From the NCBI RefSeq assembly GCF_021462285.1, contig NZ_CP082787.1, forward strand, positions 1,736,001 through 1,800,000: a stretch of DNA of 64,000 nt. The letters are read 5' to 3'. The stretch comes from Serratia entomophila (GTDB lineage Bacteria > Pseudomonadota > Gammaproteobacteria > Enterobacterales > Enterobacteriaceae). The notes beneath the pieces were generated by a model that was given only the letters and a program-made list of their open reading frames with translations, had not been told where the DNA came from and ran no database searches. Below are positions 51,703 through 62,300 of this stretch, one piece after another. Numbering within the stretch: position 1 is the stretch's first letter; every line of letters starts with the position of its first letter. Made by a program: the position numbers and the translations under genes.

Positions 51703-51813
51703 ATTTTTTGCTCACGAGAGGTTTGTTACGAAAAACTTTAGGATGGGCTGGTAGCGTCCAAACAATAATAACAATGACGTTGTTACGGATGCTCAAGTAA
51801 AAGGATATAAGTT

Positions 51814-52035
51814 ATGTTTAAAAATACTGTGTTAAAAATGGGCCGCGTGAAATGGTTTAATCAGGCCGAAGGCTATGGTTTTATTTCACCGGTAGATGGT
51901 AGCGACGAAATCTATGTAAGCCGCCGCGCTATCGCCAATACCAAAAATAAATCGTTAAACGAAGGTCAGGACGTCGAGTTCTCGATCTATCGCAGCTCTC
52001 ACGGGCTGTCTGCGGCAGACGTCATCGCGTTCTGA
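51814..52035 (+). CDS. Divergent cold-shock-domain protein
   Basis: 73 aa with a recognisable cold-shock fold (MGRVKWFNQAEGYGFISPVDGSDEIYVSRRAI in part, then EGQDVEFSIYRSSHGLSAADVIAF). RNP1 reads EGYGFI, but the RNP2 segment, normally VFVHFSAI, reads IYVSRRAI: the conserved His and Phe are replaced and two Arg are added. It has its own terminator-delimited unit and a leader of about 110 nt containing TAACAA-TGACG-TTGTTA (51769-51785). The start ATG 51814 has AAGGA 9 nt upstream; an internal ATG (codon 9) is possible. Function is unknown; it may bind nucleic acid differently from CspA. Confidence 0.85.
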   Translation: MFKNTVLKMGRVKWFNQAEGYGFISPVDGSDEIYVSRRAIANTKNKSLNEGQDVEFSIYRSSHGLSAADVIAF

Positions 52036-52150
52036 CCGTCCCCCCCCCATCCTCGTCAGTGCAGGTGTCGCCACCCCCAGGCACTGGCGAAGATAAATCT
52101 TTCGATATCCACTATTATCAAGCGATTGTTTAATTACTCTGGATGTCAGG

Positions 52151-53377
52151 ATGAATACCCCGGTTATTTCCCTCGCTTGCGCCCGCGCGCTGCATCTTGC
52201 CGCTCAGGGGCTGCTCTCCCCGATGAAACGCCAAGCCAAACCCGACGACGTGGTAACGGCCATTCAGCGTATGGGGCTGTTGCAGATCGATACCATCAGC
52301 GTAGTTGCCCGCAGCCCTTATCTGGTGCTGTTCAGTCGCCTGGGCGATTATCAGCCGGAATGGCTGGAACAGGCGCTGGCCGGCCGCCGGCTGTTCGAAT
52401 ATTGGGCGCATGAAGCCTGCTTTTTGCCGATTGAAGATTTTGGCCTGCTGCGCCACCGCATGCTGGATCCGCAGGGAATGGGGTGGAAATATTCCGCAGA
52501 TTGGGTGCGTGAGCATCAGGCGGCGATGGATGACCTGTTGCAGCATATCGCCACTGAAGGGCCGGTGCGTTCGGCTGATTTCAGCGCGGAGAAAAAAGGC
52601 AGTAGCGGTTGGTGGGATTGGAAGCCGGAAAAACGCCATCTCGAAATCCTGTTTACCGCCGGCAAGCTGATGGTGGCCGAACGGCGTAATTTCCATCGCG
52701 TCTACGATCTTACCGAGCGGCTGTTGCCGGAATGGGACGATCGGCGCCATACGTTGGCCGCCGACCACGCCCGCCAGGAAATGCTGAGTCGTACCTGTCG
52801 CTATCTGGGCATTTTCCGTGCCGAATGGTTGGCGGATTATTACCGGCTGAAGCGCGTGGCGCCGAAGGCGCTGCTGGCGTCAATGCAGCAGCAGGGGGAA
52901 GTAACGCCGGTGCGGGTGGCCGGGTTGGATGCGCAATTCTATGTTCATCATTCTCTGAACGAAGCGCTGCAGCAGGCCGAACAAGGCAAGTTGAAATCCA
53001 CGGTCACCAGCCTGCTGTCGCCTTTTGATCCGGTGGTCTGGGATCGCCGACGGGCGTTGGAATTGTTCAACTTTGACTACCGGTTGGAATGTTACACGCC
53101 AAAAGATAAGCGGCGCTATGGTTACTTTACGCTGCCGGTGCTGCAGCGCGGCGAGCTGGTGGGGCGCATCGACGCGAAAATGCATCGTCGGCAAGGGGTG
53201 TTTGAAGTGATCAGTTTCCATCCTGAAGCGCGGGTGCGCTTTGGCAAACAGCGGGCGCAGGATATTCGGCAGGCGATTACGCGCAGCGCAAAATGGCATG
53301 GCGCGCAGCGGGTTACGCTGGGCGACGTTCCGGCGGCGTTGGCCGGCGAGTGGGGCGAAGGCTGGGAACTCGGGTAA
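52151..53377 (+). CDS. ycaQ: Interstrand-crosslink DNA glycosylase YcaQ
   Basis: A winged-helix HTH_42 family glycosylase that unhooks nitrogen-mustard-type crosslinks and removes alkylated bases; it is related to Streptomyces AlkZ. It is 408 aa. The catalytic Q-hydrophobic-D motif is Q45-I46-D47 in RMGLLQIDTIS, followed by the family block VVARSPYLVLFSRLG. The C-terminal segment SPFDPVVWDRRRALELFNFDYRLECYTP (in part) is also typical. In E. coli it directly follows lpxK; here the YdcJ-like gene and two csp genes lie between. Confidence 0.93.
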   Translation: MNTPVISLACARALHLAAQGLLSPMKRQAKPDDVVTAIQRMGLLQIDTISVVARSPYLVLFSRLGDYQPEWLEQALAGRRLFEYWAHEACFLPIEDFGLLRHRMLDPQGMGWKYSADWVREHQAAMDDLLQHIATEGPVRSADFSAEKKGSSGWWDWKPEKRHLEILFTAGKLMVAERRNFHRVYDLTERLLPEWDDRRHTLAADHARQEMLSRTCRYLGIFRAEWLADYYRLKRVAPKALLASMQQQGEVTPVRVAGLDAQFYVHHSLNEALQQAEQGKLKSTVTSLLSPFDPVVWDRRRALELFNFDYRLECYTPKDKRRYGYFTLPVLQRGELVGRIDAKMHRRQGVFEVISFHPEARVRFGKQRAQDIRQAITRSAKWHGAQRVTLGDVPAALAGEWGEGWELG

Positions 53378-53677
53378 CGAACGGCGTTGTCAGTGGGGGG
53401 TAAAACGGATTGCAGCGCCGCTCGTTATTGTCTGGGCCTCAGTTGCTGAAATTAGCGAACAGGGCGATGATTTTGTGCAGACGTTTGATCATGTGCAGAA
53501 GTCTTTTGTGTGATGTGTATCACAAAATTGTACGCCTGAGCGCACCCCGATTCAAGCCTGCCGGTTGGCGCCGCGGGCAAATATCGGCGGCCAACGCTGC
53601 CGGAGATTAACCTGCGGCCCGTCGTTATGTTATTCTCAACCACTTTCCCGATGATGTATCTCCACCCTGGAGGAAGC

Positions 53678-53860
53678 ATGGACCACCGTTTACTCGAAAT
53701 CGTTGCCTGCCCGGTCTGCAACGGCAAACTCTATTTCAATAAAGAAAACCAGGAACTGGTATGCAAAGCGGACGGCCTGGCCTATCCGCTGCGCGACGGC
53801 ATTCCCGTGTTGCTGGAAAACGAAGCGCGCGCGCTGTCAGTGGATGAAAAACACGCATGA
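53678..53860 (+). CDS. ycaR: Trm112-family small protein YcaR (UPF0434)
   Basis: 60 aa from ATG 53678 ([18 protein letters not shown]), after CTGGAGGAAG. It has one CPVC pair (C11, C14) and a later Cys in [21 protein letters not shown] (in part), the zinc-ribbon-like pattern of the Trm112/UPF0434 family. Its role is unknown. The stop overlaps the kdsB ATG by 4 bp (ATGA), a conserved coupling. Confidence 0.93.
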   Translation: MDHRLLEIVACPVCNGKLYFNKENQELVCKADGLAYPLRDGIPVLLENEARALSVDEKHA

Positions 53861-54606
53861 GTTTCATCGCTATTATCCCTGCGCGTTACGCGTCGACCCG
53901 TCTGCCGGGTAAACCGCTGGCCGATATTCACGGCAAGCCGATGGTGGTGCACGTGATGGAGCGCGCGCGCGAATCCGGTGCCAGCCGCGTGATTGTGGCG
54001 ACCGACCATGCGGACGTCGCCAAAGCGGTGGAGGCTGCCGGCGGCGAGGTATGCATGACCAGCCCGGATCACCATTCCGGCACCGAGCGCCTGGCGGAAG
54101 TCATCGAACATTACGGCTTTGCCGACGATCAAATCATCGTCAATGTGCAGGGCGACGAACCGATGATCCCGCCGGTTATCGTGCGGCAGGTGGCAGAGAA
54201 TCTGGCGGGCAGCCAGGCCGGCATGGCGACTTTGGCGGTGCCGATCGTCAGTGCCGAAGAAGCCTTTAACCCGAATGCGGTTAAAGTGGTGATGGACGCG
54301 CAGGGTTACGCGCTCTATTTCTCGCGCGCCACCATCCCGTGGGACCGCGAGCGTTTCGCCAAATCGCAGCAGACCATCGGCGACAGCCTGCTGCGCCATA
54401 TCGGCATTTACGCCTATCGCGCCGGTTTTGTGCGCCGCTATGTCAGCTGGGAGCCGAGCCGGTTGGAGCAGATTGAGCTGTTGGAACAGCTGCGGGTACT
54501 GTGGTACGGCGAGAAGATCCACGTAGCGGTCGCCAAGGCGATCCCGACCGTGGGTGTCGACACGCCGGAAGATCTGCAACGCGTGCGCGAAAGCATCAAA
54601 CCCTGA
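53857..54606 (+). CDS. kdsB: 3-deoxy-manno-octulosonate cytidylyltransferase
   Basis: Activates Kdo as CMP-Kdo for the lipopolysaccharide inner core. It is 249 aa. The nucleotide-binding [18 protein letters not shown], the [14 protein letters not shown] loop and QGDEPMIPP (metal site) are those of KdsB. It is translated with ycaR (4-bp overlap). Confidence 0.98.
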   Translation: MSFIAIIPARYASTRLPGKPLADIHGKPMVVHVMERARESGASRVIVATDHADVAKAVEAAGGEVCMTSPDHHSGTERLAEVIEHYGFADDQIIVNVQGDEPMIPPVIVRQVAENLAGSQAGMATLAVPIVSAEEAFNPNAVKVVMDAQGYALYFSRATIPWDRERFAKSQQTIGDSLLRHIGIYAYRAGFVRRYVSWEPSRLEQIELLEQLRVLWYGEKIHVAVAKAIPTVGVDTPEDLQRVRESIKP

Positions 54607-54753
54607 GCCTTTGAACGCCGGCGCGTTACGCAGCGTGCCGGCGATAGCATCACCCGCCTGTCTTATCCCCGTTTTGTTGATCTGCGTTGAAGTATTTTTT
54701 CGCTCACCGTTCGATGATGTTATGCGTCCCCTTTAACCTGAGGTTAGTGCCTT

Positions 54754-55650
54754 ATGGAGCAGTTACGCGCCGAACTGAGCATCGTGCTGGGCGAGTCGAT
54801 CAGCCGGTTGGAACGAGTCAGCCAGCAGCCTTATGCGCATATGTACTCGCTGTACGATCGGCGGGGCAACGCCATTCCGCTGATGGCCAAAAGCTTTGTC
54901 TGCCAGGGTATCGCCCAGCAGGAGGCCTATAAGCTGTCAATGCTGGCGCGCGAAGGGGATGTGCGACTGCCCACGGTGTACGGCGTGGTCTACACCCACC
55001 AGGCGCCGTATAAAGAAATCCTGCTGATTGAGCGCCTGCGCGGCGTGCCGGCCGAGGCGCCGACGCGCACGCCGGATCGCTGGGAAATGCTGATGGAACA
55101 GATTGTCGAAGGAATGCTGGCCTGGCACCGCATCGATAGCCATGGCTGCGTCGGCAGCGTCGACAGCACGCAGGAAAACGACTGGTTCTGCTGGTATCAA
55201 CAGCGGGTCGAGGTGCTGTGGTCAACGGTGGTCAATCTCAACTCCGCGCAGTTGACCATGGCGGATCGCCGCCTGCTGTACCGCACCCGCGAGGCGCTGA
55301 CTCACTTTTTCATCGGTTTCGACGATCCCTGCGTGCTGGTGCACGGCAACCTGTCGCTGCGCAGCATGCTGAAAGATGCCAAGAGCGATCAGCTGCTGGC
55401 GATGTTCAACCCCGGCACCATTCTGTGGGCGCCGCGCGAGTACGACCTGTTCAGACTGTGCGAAGCGGGCATGCCGAGCCAGCTGCTGTTTCATTATTTG
55501 CAGCGCGCGCCGGTGGCGGAGTCCTTTGTGGCGCGGCGCTGGCTCTACGTGGTGTGGGAGGCGGTGGGGCGGTTGGTCCACACCGGCAAGCTGGAGCGGC
55601 AGCCGTTCGATTACGCCGCGCAACAGCTGCAGCCCTGGCTGGCCGGCTGA
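54754..55650 (+). CDS. ycbJ: Kinase-fold protein YcbJ (aminoglycoside phosphotransferase-like)
   Basis: 298 aa, similar to E. coli YcbJ. It has the phosphotransferase-fold catalytic loop position VLVHGNLSLRSML, but the expected HGD is HGN (H197-G198-N199), and no DFG-like motif follows (NPGTILWAPREYDLFRL). This suggests a pseudokinase or an altered chemistry. The start ATG 54754 has AACCTGAGG upstream. It is convergent with elyC with a 4-bp gap. Function is unknown. Confidence 0.9.
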   Translation: MEQLRAELSIVLGESISRLERVSQQPYAHMYSLYDRRGNAIPLMAKSFVCQGIAQQEAYKLSMLAREGDVRLPTVYGVVYTHQAPYKEILLIERLRGVPAEAPTRTPDRWEMLMEQIVEGMLAWHRIDSHGCVGSVDSTQENDWFCWYQQRVEVLWSTVVNLNSAQLTMADRRLLYRTREALTHFFIGFDDPCVLVHGNLSLRSMLKDAKSDQLLAMFNPGTILWAPREYDLFRLCEAGMPSQLLFHYLQRAPVAESFVARRWLYVVWEAVGRLVHTGKLERQPFDYAAQQLQPWLAG

Positions 55651-55654
55651 GCCG

Positions 55655-56422
55655 CTAGTCGGCGCCGTCCGCGCCCTTCAGGCGCTGCCACAGGCTGCCG
55701 AGAGTTTCATACCAGGCGCGTTCGCTGTGGCCGAGGAACATGGCGGAGGGCATGACGCGATCCCAGATATTCAACGGCGAGACGATCGCCAACTGGTTGG
55801 CAGGCGCGGGGATGGGGTGCAGTCCTTTGGCCTCAAAGAAACGCATCGCCCGCGGCAGGTGGTTGGCCGAGGTCACCAGAATAAAGGGCTGTTGCCCGGC
55901 CAGGCGCGCCACCTGAGCCGCTTCCTGTTCGGTATCGCGCGGCCGATCCAGCAGCAGGATGTCGCTGCGCGGCACGCCGAGGCTTTCCGCCACCCGCGCC
56001 GCCGTTTCCGCACTGCTCAGGGTGCGCGCGCCTTTGCCGCCGGTAAATACCAGTTTGGCGCCCGGGTGCGCGAGATAAAGCCTCACCCCCTCCGTTACCC
56101 GCGGCAGGCTGTTGCCTAACAGGTTCGAACTCGGCGCCCAATCCGGGTTAAAGGTATAGCCGCCCCCCAGCACCACGATATAGCTCACCGGATCGTTGCC
56201 GCGGTAGGTTGGATATTCGGCTTCAATCGGGCGCAGCAGCCGATCGGCCACCGGCTGCAGGCTGAAAAGCAGTAGAAACAGCCAGCTCAACGTTAAAATC
56301 GCTTTGCTGCTTTTTTGCCAGCGGGTAAACCACAGCAGCAACAGCGCCAGCCCCATCAGCAGCAGCAGAGCGGGCAGCGGCATCAGCAGGCCGCCAATGA
56401 ACTTTTTCAGGTTGAACAGCAT
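55655..56422 (-). CDS. elyC: Envelope biogenesis factor ElyC
   Basis: 255 aa from ATG 56420-56422 (MLFNLKKFIGGLLMPLPALLLLM). Two N-terminal membrane helices (about 10-30 and 36-56) precede a periplasmic DUF218 domain (VVLGGGYTFNPDWAPSSNL, AKLVFTGGKGARTLSSAE, LVTSANHLPRAMRFFEAKG). E. coli ElyC (YcbC) is needed for peptidoglycan synthesis at low temperature and is linked to undecaprenyl phosphate handling. The long upstream open frame is not conserved. It is divergent from cmoM. Confidence 0.92.
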   Translation of the reverse strand: MLFNLKKFIGGLLMPLPALLLLMGLALLLLWFTRWQKSSKAILTLSWLFLLLFSLQPVADRLLRPIEAEYPTYRGNDPVSYIVVLGGGYTFNPDWAPSSNLLGNSLPRVTEGVRLYLAHPGAKLVFTGGKGARTLSSAETAARVAESLGVPRSDILLLDRPRDTEQEAAQVARLAGQQPFILVTSANHLPRAMRFFEAKGLHPIPAPANQLAIVSPLNIWDRVMPSAMFLGHSERAWYETLGSLWQRLKGADGAD

Positions 56423-56573
56423 CAAAAATCCGATCCTTTTGGGTGAAAAAGCGGCATCCAGGCATAAACAGGACGCAAGAAGATACATTCTAAGCCAGTC
56501 TGTGCCAAAATAGCAGGTTTGAATGGGCTGGCGCTTTGCCCCCAGCAGGATAAGATCAGCGGAGCCGTAGTCC

Positions 56574-57359
56574 ATGCAGGATCGCAATTTCGACGATATT
56601 GCTGAAAAGTTTGCGCGTAATATTTACGGCACCACCAAAGGGAAGATTCGCCAGGCCGTGGTCTGGCAGGATCTGACCGCGCTGCTGGCGCAGTTGCCGC
56701 AGCGGCCGTTGCGCATCCTGGATGCCGGCGGCGGCGAAGGCCACATGGCCTGCCAGTTGGCAGAATTAGGACATCAGGTGTTGTTGTGCGATCTTTCTGG
56801 TGAGATGATCCAACGCGCCGCGCAGCTGGCTGAGCAGAAAGGTGTGAGCCAGAACATGCAATTCATACAAAGTTCGGCGCAGGATATCGGTCAACATTTG
56901 GAACAGCCGGTCGATCTGATATTGTTCCATGCAGTTCTTGAATGGATCGCCGAGCCCGAAGCGGCGCTGCAGGCGCTGTTCGACTGCCTGCTGCCGGGGG
57001 GCGCGCTGTCGCTGATGTTCTTTAACGCCAACGGCCTCTTGATGCGCAACGTGGTGTTGGGTAATTTCCAGTTGGTGGATCCGCAAGTCAGAAGGCGCAG
57101 AAAACGTTCGCTTTCGCCGCAGTATCCGCACAGCCCGCCGCAGGTGTATGGCTGGCTGGAACAGATGGGCATGCGCATCGGCGGCAAAACCGGCGTGCGG
57201 GTGTTCCACGATTATCTGCAGAGCAGGCAGCTACAGACACAAAAATTTGAAGAGTTATTGGCGCTTGAACAGCACTATTGCCGGCAGGAGCCGTACGTGA
57301 GTTTGGGGCGCTATATTCACGTCATGGCGCATAAACCAAACCTGAAGGACGAACTATGA
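56574..57359 (+). CDS. cmoM: tRNA uridine-34 methyltransferase CmoM (SmtA)
   Basis: Methylates 5-carboxymethoxyuridine (cmo5U) at the wobble position of tRNA. It is 261 aa. The SAM-binding motif I is [21 protein letters not shown], with motif [19 protein letters not shown]. Its stop overlaps the mukF ATG by 4 bp, and the cmoM-mukFEB order is conserved in enterobacteria, so it is the first gene of the muk operon. Confidence 0.95.
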   Translation: MQDRNFDDIAEKFARNIYGTTKGKIRQAVVWQDLTALLAQLPQRPLRILDAGGGEGHMACQLAELGHQVLLCDLSGEMIQRAAQLAEQKGVSQNMQFIQSSAQDIGQHLEQPVDLILFHAVLEWIAEPEAALQALFDCLLPGGALSLMFFNANGLLMRNVVLGNFQLVDPQVRRRRKRSLSPQYPHSPPQVYGWLEQMGMRIGGKTGVRVFHDYLQSRQLQTQKFEELLALEQHYCRQEPYVSLGRYIHVMAHKPNLKDEL

Positions 57360-58678
57360 GTGAATTTTCCCAGACAGTACCCGAACTGGTCGCCTGGGCA
57401 CGGAAAAATGATTTCTCTATTTCGCTCCCTACGGAGCGTCTCGCATTTCTGCTCGCCATCGCCACCCTGAACGGTGAGCGGCTGGACGGCGAGATGAGCG
57501 AAGGTGAGTTGGTTGATGCATTTCGCCATGTCAGCAAGGGTTTCGAACAGACGCATGAAACGGTCGCCATTCGCGCCAACAATGCGATCAACGACATGGT
57601 GCGCCAGCGCCTGTTAAACCGTTTTACCAGCGAACTGGCGGACGGCAACGCGATCTACCGCCTGACGCCGCTGGGTATCGGCATTACCGACTACTATATT
57701 CGCCAGCGCGAGTTCTCCACGCTGCGGTTGTCGATGCAGCTGTCGATCGTGGCGCAGGAGCTGAAGCGCGCCGCCGACGCCGCCGAAGAGGGCGGCGATG
57801 ATTTCCATTGGCACCGCAACGTGTTTGCGCCGTTGAAATATTCGGTAGCCGAGATCTTCGACAGCATCGACATGACCCAGCGGGTGATGGACGAGCAGCA
57901 GCAGGGCGTGAAGGACGACATCGCGGCGCTGCTGAACCAGGATTGGCGCGCGGCGATCTCCAGCTGCGAGATGTTGCTGTCTGAAACCTCCGGCACCCTG
58001 CGCGAGCTCCAGGATACGCTGGAAGCGGCGGGCGACAAGCTGCAGGCCAACCTGCTGCGCATCCAGGACGCGACGCTGGGCGGCGCGGAGCTGGGCTTCG
58101 TCGACAAGCTGGTGTTCGATCTGCAGAGCAAGCTGGACCGCATCATCAGCTGGGGCCAACAGGCGATCGACCTGTGGATCGGCTACGATCGCCACGTGCA
58201 CAAGTTTATCCGTACCGCCATCGATATGGATAAAAACCGCGTGTTCGCCCAGCGCCTGCGCCAGTCGGTGCAAAACTATTTCGACAACCCGTGGACGCTG
58301 ACCCACGCCAACGCCGACCGCTTGCTGGATATGCGTGACGAAGAACTGGCGCTGCGCAGCGAGGAAGTCACCGGGGAACTGCCGGCGGATTTGGAGTTCG
58401 AAGAGTTCAGCGAAATCCGCGAACAGCTGGCGGCGATGATCGAACAGGCGCTCAAGGTTTATCAGGAACAACAAATGCCGCTCAATCTTGGGGCGGTGAT
58501 GCGCGATTATCTGGCGCAATATCCGCGTGCCCGTCATTTCGACGTGGCGCGTTTAGTGGTCGACCAGGCGGTGCGCCTCGGTGTGGCTGAAGCAGATTTC
58601 TCCGGGTTGCCGGCCGAATGGCAGGCAATCAATGATTACGGAGCCAAGGTCCAGGCCCATGTCATCGACAAATATTGA
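57356..58678 (+). CDS. mukF: Chromosome partition protein MukF (kleisin)
   Basis: The kleisin subunit of the MukBEF condensin. It is 440 aa, the standard length. An N-terminal winged-helix dimerisation domain ([18 protein letters not shown]) is followed by a helical middle region that binds MukE and the MukB neck, an acidic linker near 335-360 and a C-terminal winged helix ([22 protein letters not shown]) that binds the MukB head. mukE starts within its last 20 bp. Confidence 0.98.
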   Translation: MSEFSQTVPELVAWARKNDFSISLPTERLAFLLAIATLNGERLDGEMSEGELVDAFRHVSKGFEQTHETVAIRANNAINDMVRQRLLNRFTSELADGNAIYRLTPLGIGITDYYIRQREFSTLRLSMQLSIVAQELKRAADAAEEGGDDFHWHRNVFAPLKYSVAEIFDSIDMTQRVMDEQQQGVKDDIAALLNQDWRAAISSCEMLLSETSGTLRELQDTLEAAGDKLQANLLRIQDATLGGAELGFVDKLVFDLQSKLDRIISWGQQAIDLWIGYDRHVHKFIRTAIDMDKNRVFAQRLRQSVQNYFDNPWTLTHANADRLLDMRDEELALRSEEVTGELPADLEFEEFSEIREQLAAMIEQALKVYQEQQMPLNLGAVMRDYLAQYPRARHFDVARLVVDQAVRLGVAEADFSGLPAEWQAINDYGAKVQAHVIDKY

Positions 58679-59387
58679 ACAAGTAATGCCAGTCAAGCTG
58701 GCCAAGGCACTGTCCAATGCGCTGTTCCCGGCGCTGGACAGCCAACTGCGCGCGGGTCGTCACATCGGTATCGATGAGCTGGACAACCACGCTTTCTTAA
58801 TGGATTTTCAGGATGAGCTGGAAGAGTTCTATAACCGCTACAGCGTCGAACTGATCCGGGCGCCGGAAGGGTTCTTCTACCTGCGCCCGCGCTCGACCAC
58901 CCTGATCCCGCGTTCGGTGTTGTCCGAACTGGACATGATGGTCGGCAAGATCCTGTGTTACCTCTATCTCAGCCCCGAGCGCCTGGCGCACGAGGGGATA
59001 TTCAGCCATCAGGAGCTGTACGACGAGCTGCTGAGCCTGGCGGATGAGAGCAAATTGCTGAAGTTCGTTAACCAGCGCTCTACCGGCTCGGATCTCGATC
59101 GCCAGAAGCTGCACGAAAAAGTGCGCACCTCGCTGAACCGCCTGCGCCGTCTGGGCATGGTTTATTTCATGGGCAACGACAGCAGCAAGTTCCGCATCAC
59201 CGAGGCGGTGTTCCGCTTTGGCGCCGACGTGCGCAGCGGCGACGATCCGCGCGAAGCGCAGCTGCGCATGATCCGCGACGGCGAGGCGATGCCGGTTGAG
59301 AACAGCCTGTTGCTGAACGACGAGAATGACGCTGAGGACCAGCAGGTTGATAACGCTCCGGACGGTGCAGAGGATGAACAGGAATGA
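58659..59387 (+). CDS. mukE: Chromosome partition protein MukE
   Basis: The KITE subunit of MukBEF, with tandem winged helices that bind MukF and DNA. The ATG at 58659 ([18 protein letters not shown]) gives 242 aa and overlaps mukF by 20 bp; an upstream in-frame ATG at 58581 is rejected because it lies deep inside mukF and is not conserved. Conserved blocks include [23 protein letters not shown] and [16 protein letters not shown]. The acidic C-terminus ([20 protein letters not shown]) is longer than in E. coli (234 aa). Confidence 0.97.
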   Translation: MSSTNIEQVMPVKLAKALSNALFPALDSQLRAGRHIGIDELDNHAFLMDFQDELEEFYNRYSVELIRAPEGFFYLRPRSTTLIPRSVLSELDMMVGKILCYLYLSPERLAHEGIFSHQELYDELLSLADESKLLKFVNQRSTGSDLDRQKLHEKVRTSLNRLRRLGMVYFMGNDSSKFRITEAVFRFGADVRSGDDPREAQLRMIRDGEAMPVENSLLLNDENDAEDQQVDNAPDGAEDEQE

Positions 59388-62300
59388 TTGAACGCGGTAA
59401 ATTTCGCTCGCTGACGCTGGTTAACTGGAACGGCTTCTTCGCCCGCACCTTTGACCTGGACGAGTTGGTGACCACGCTGTCCGGTGGCAACGGGGCAGGG
59501 AAATCCACCACCATGGCGGCCTTCGTCACCGCACTGATCCCCGATCTGACGTTGCTGCATTTCCGTAACACCACCGAGGCGGGCGCCACCAGCGGCTCGC
59601 GCGACAAGGGCCTGCACGGCAAGCTGCGCGCCGGCGTCTGCTATTCTACGCTCGACGTGGTCAACTCGCGCCATCAGCGCGTGGTGGTTGGCGTGCGTCT
59701 GCAGCAGGTGGCCGGGCGCGATCGCAAGGTCGATATCAAACCTTTCACCATCCAGGGCCTGCCGACCGCGGTACAGCCGACCGAGCTGCTGACCCAGACC
59801 GTGGGCGAGCGCCAGGCGCGCGTGCTGACGCTGCCGGAACTGAAAGAGCGCGTGGAAGAGATGGAGGGGGTGCAGTTCAAGCAGTTCAACTCCATCACCG
59901 ATTACCATTCCCTGATGTTCGATCTGGGCGTGATCCCGAAACGCCTGCGCTCGTCTGCCGATCGCAGCAAGTTTTATCGCCTGATCGAAGCCTCGCTGTA
60001 CGGCGGTATCTCCAGCGCCATTACCCGCTCGCTGCGCGATTACCTGCTGCCGGAAAACAGCGGCGTGCGCAAGGCGTTCCAGGACATGGAAGCCGCGCTG
60101 CGCGAAAACCGCATGACGCTGGAGGCGATCCGCGTCACCCAGTCGGACCGCGACCTGTTTAAACACCTGATTTCCGAAGCCACTTCCTATGTGGCGGCGG
60201 ACTATATGCGCCATGCCAACGAACGCCGCATCCATCTGGACGGTGCGCTGGCGTTGCGCAGCGATTTGCTGAGCAGCCGCAAGCAGCTGGCCGCCGAGCA
60301 GTACCGCCATGTGGAAATGGCGCGCGAGCTGGCCGAGCAAAGCGGCGCCGAATCCGATCTGGAAACCGACTACCAGGCCGCCAGCGACCACCTGAATCTG
60401 GTGCAGACGGCGATGCGTCAGCAGGAAAAGATCGAACGCTATGAGGGCGATCTGGAAGAGCTGACTTACCGTCTGGAAGAGCAGAACGAAGTGGTGGCCG
60501 AGGCCAGCGAGCAGCAGGCCGAGAACGAAGCGCGCGCCGAAGCGGCCGAGCTGGAAGTGGATGAGCTGAAAAGCCAGCTGGCCGATTACCAGCAGGCGCT
60601 CGACGTGCAGCAGACCCGCGCCATTCAGTACCAACAGGCGCTGCAGGCGCTGGAGCGCGCCCGCGCGCTGTGCCAGCTGCCGGATCTGACCGCCGACAAT
60701 GCCGAGCACTGGCTGGACAGCTTCCAGGCGCGTGAGCAGGAGGCGACCGAAGCCCTGCTGATGCTGGAGCAGAAGCTGAGCGTGGCCGACGCCGCGCACG
60801 GCCAGTTCGAACAGGCCTACCAGTTGGTGGGTAAAATCGCCGGCCAGGTCAGCCGCAGTGAGGCCTGGCAGTGCGCGCGCGAATTGCTGCGCGACTGGCC
60901 TTCACAACAGCACCTTGCCGAACGCGTGCAGCCGCTGCGCCTGCGGCTGAGCGAGCTTGAACAGCGCCTGCGCTCCCAGCAGGACGCCGAACGGCTGCTG
61001 CAGGAGTTCTGCAAGCGCCACGGCCAGGACTATCAGCCGGACGATCTCGATGCGCTGCAGCAGGAGCTGGAAGAGCGTCTGGAATCGCTGTCGCAGAGCG
61101 TCAGCGAAGCCGGCGAGCGCCGCATGGAAATGCGCCAGGAGCTGGAACAGCTGCAGCAGCGCATTCGCGAGCTGACGGCGCGTGCGCCGGTGTGGCTGGC
61201 GGCGCAGGATTCTCTCAGCCAACTGAGCGAGCAGAGCGGCGAACCGCTGGAAAGCAGCCAGCAGGTCACCGAGTACATGCAGCAGCTGCTGGAGCGCGAG
61301 CGTGAAACCACCGTCGAACGCGACGAAGTGGCGGCGCGCAAGCGTGAAGTCGAAGTGCAGATCGAACGCCTCAGCCAGCCCGGCGGTGCCGAAGATCAGC
61401 GCCTGGTCACGTTGGCCGAACGCTTTGGCGGCGTATTGCTGTCTGAAATTTACGACGATGTCACCATCGACGACGCGCCTTACTTCTCGGCGCTGTACGG
61501 CCCTTCGCGCCACGCCATCGTGGTGCCGGATCTGTCGCTGGTGCGCGAGATGCTGGAGGGGCTGGAAGACTGCCCGGAAGATCTCTACCTGATCGAAGGG
61601 GATCCGCAGTCATTCGATGACAGCGTATTCGCCGTTGAAGAACAAGAACGGGCGGTGTTGGTGAAAACCGCCGACCGCCAGTGGCGCTATTCGCGTTATC
61701 CTGAAGTGCCGCTGTTCGGCCGCGCCGCGCGCGAAAACCGCCTGGAAGTGCTGCACGCCGAACGCGAAACGCTGGCGGAACGCTACGCGACGCTGTCGTT
61801 TGACGTCCAGAAGACCCAGCGCTCGCACCAGGCCTTCAGCCGTTTTATCGGCACCCACCTGGCGGTGGCGTTCGACGCCGATCCGGAAGCGGAAATTCGC
61901 GGCCTGAACAGCCGCCGCGGTGAGATTGAGCGTGCACTGAACAACCATGAAGCGCAAAACCAGCAGCAGCGCCAACAGTACGATCAGGCGAAGGAGGGCA
62001 TTTCCGCGCTGAACCGCCTGATGCCGCTGGTGTCGCTGCTGAATGACGAAACCCTGCAGGACAGAGCGGAAGAAATCCGTGAAGAGCTGGAAGAAGCGCA
62101 GGACGCCGCACGCCATATCCAGCAGCACGGCGTTTCCCTGGCCAAGCTGGAGCCGCTGCTGTCGGTGTTGCAGAGCGATCCGCAGCAGCATGAACAGCTG
62201 CAGCAGGACTATGCGCAAGCGCAGAGCCAGCAGCGTCAGGCCAAGCAGCAGGCGTTCGCGCTGACCGAAGTCGTGCAACGCCGCGCGCACTTCAGCTATA

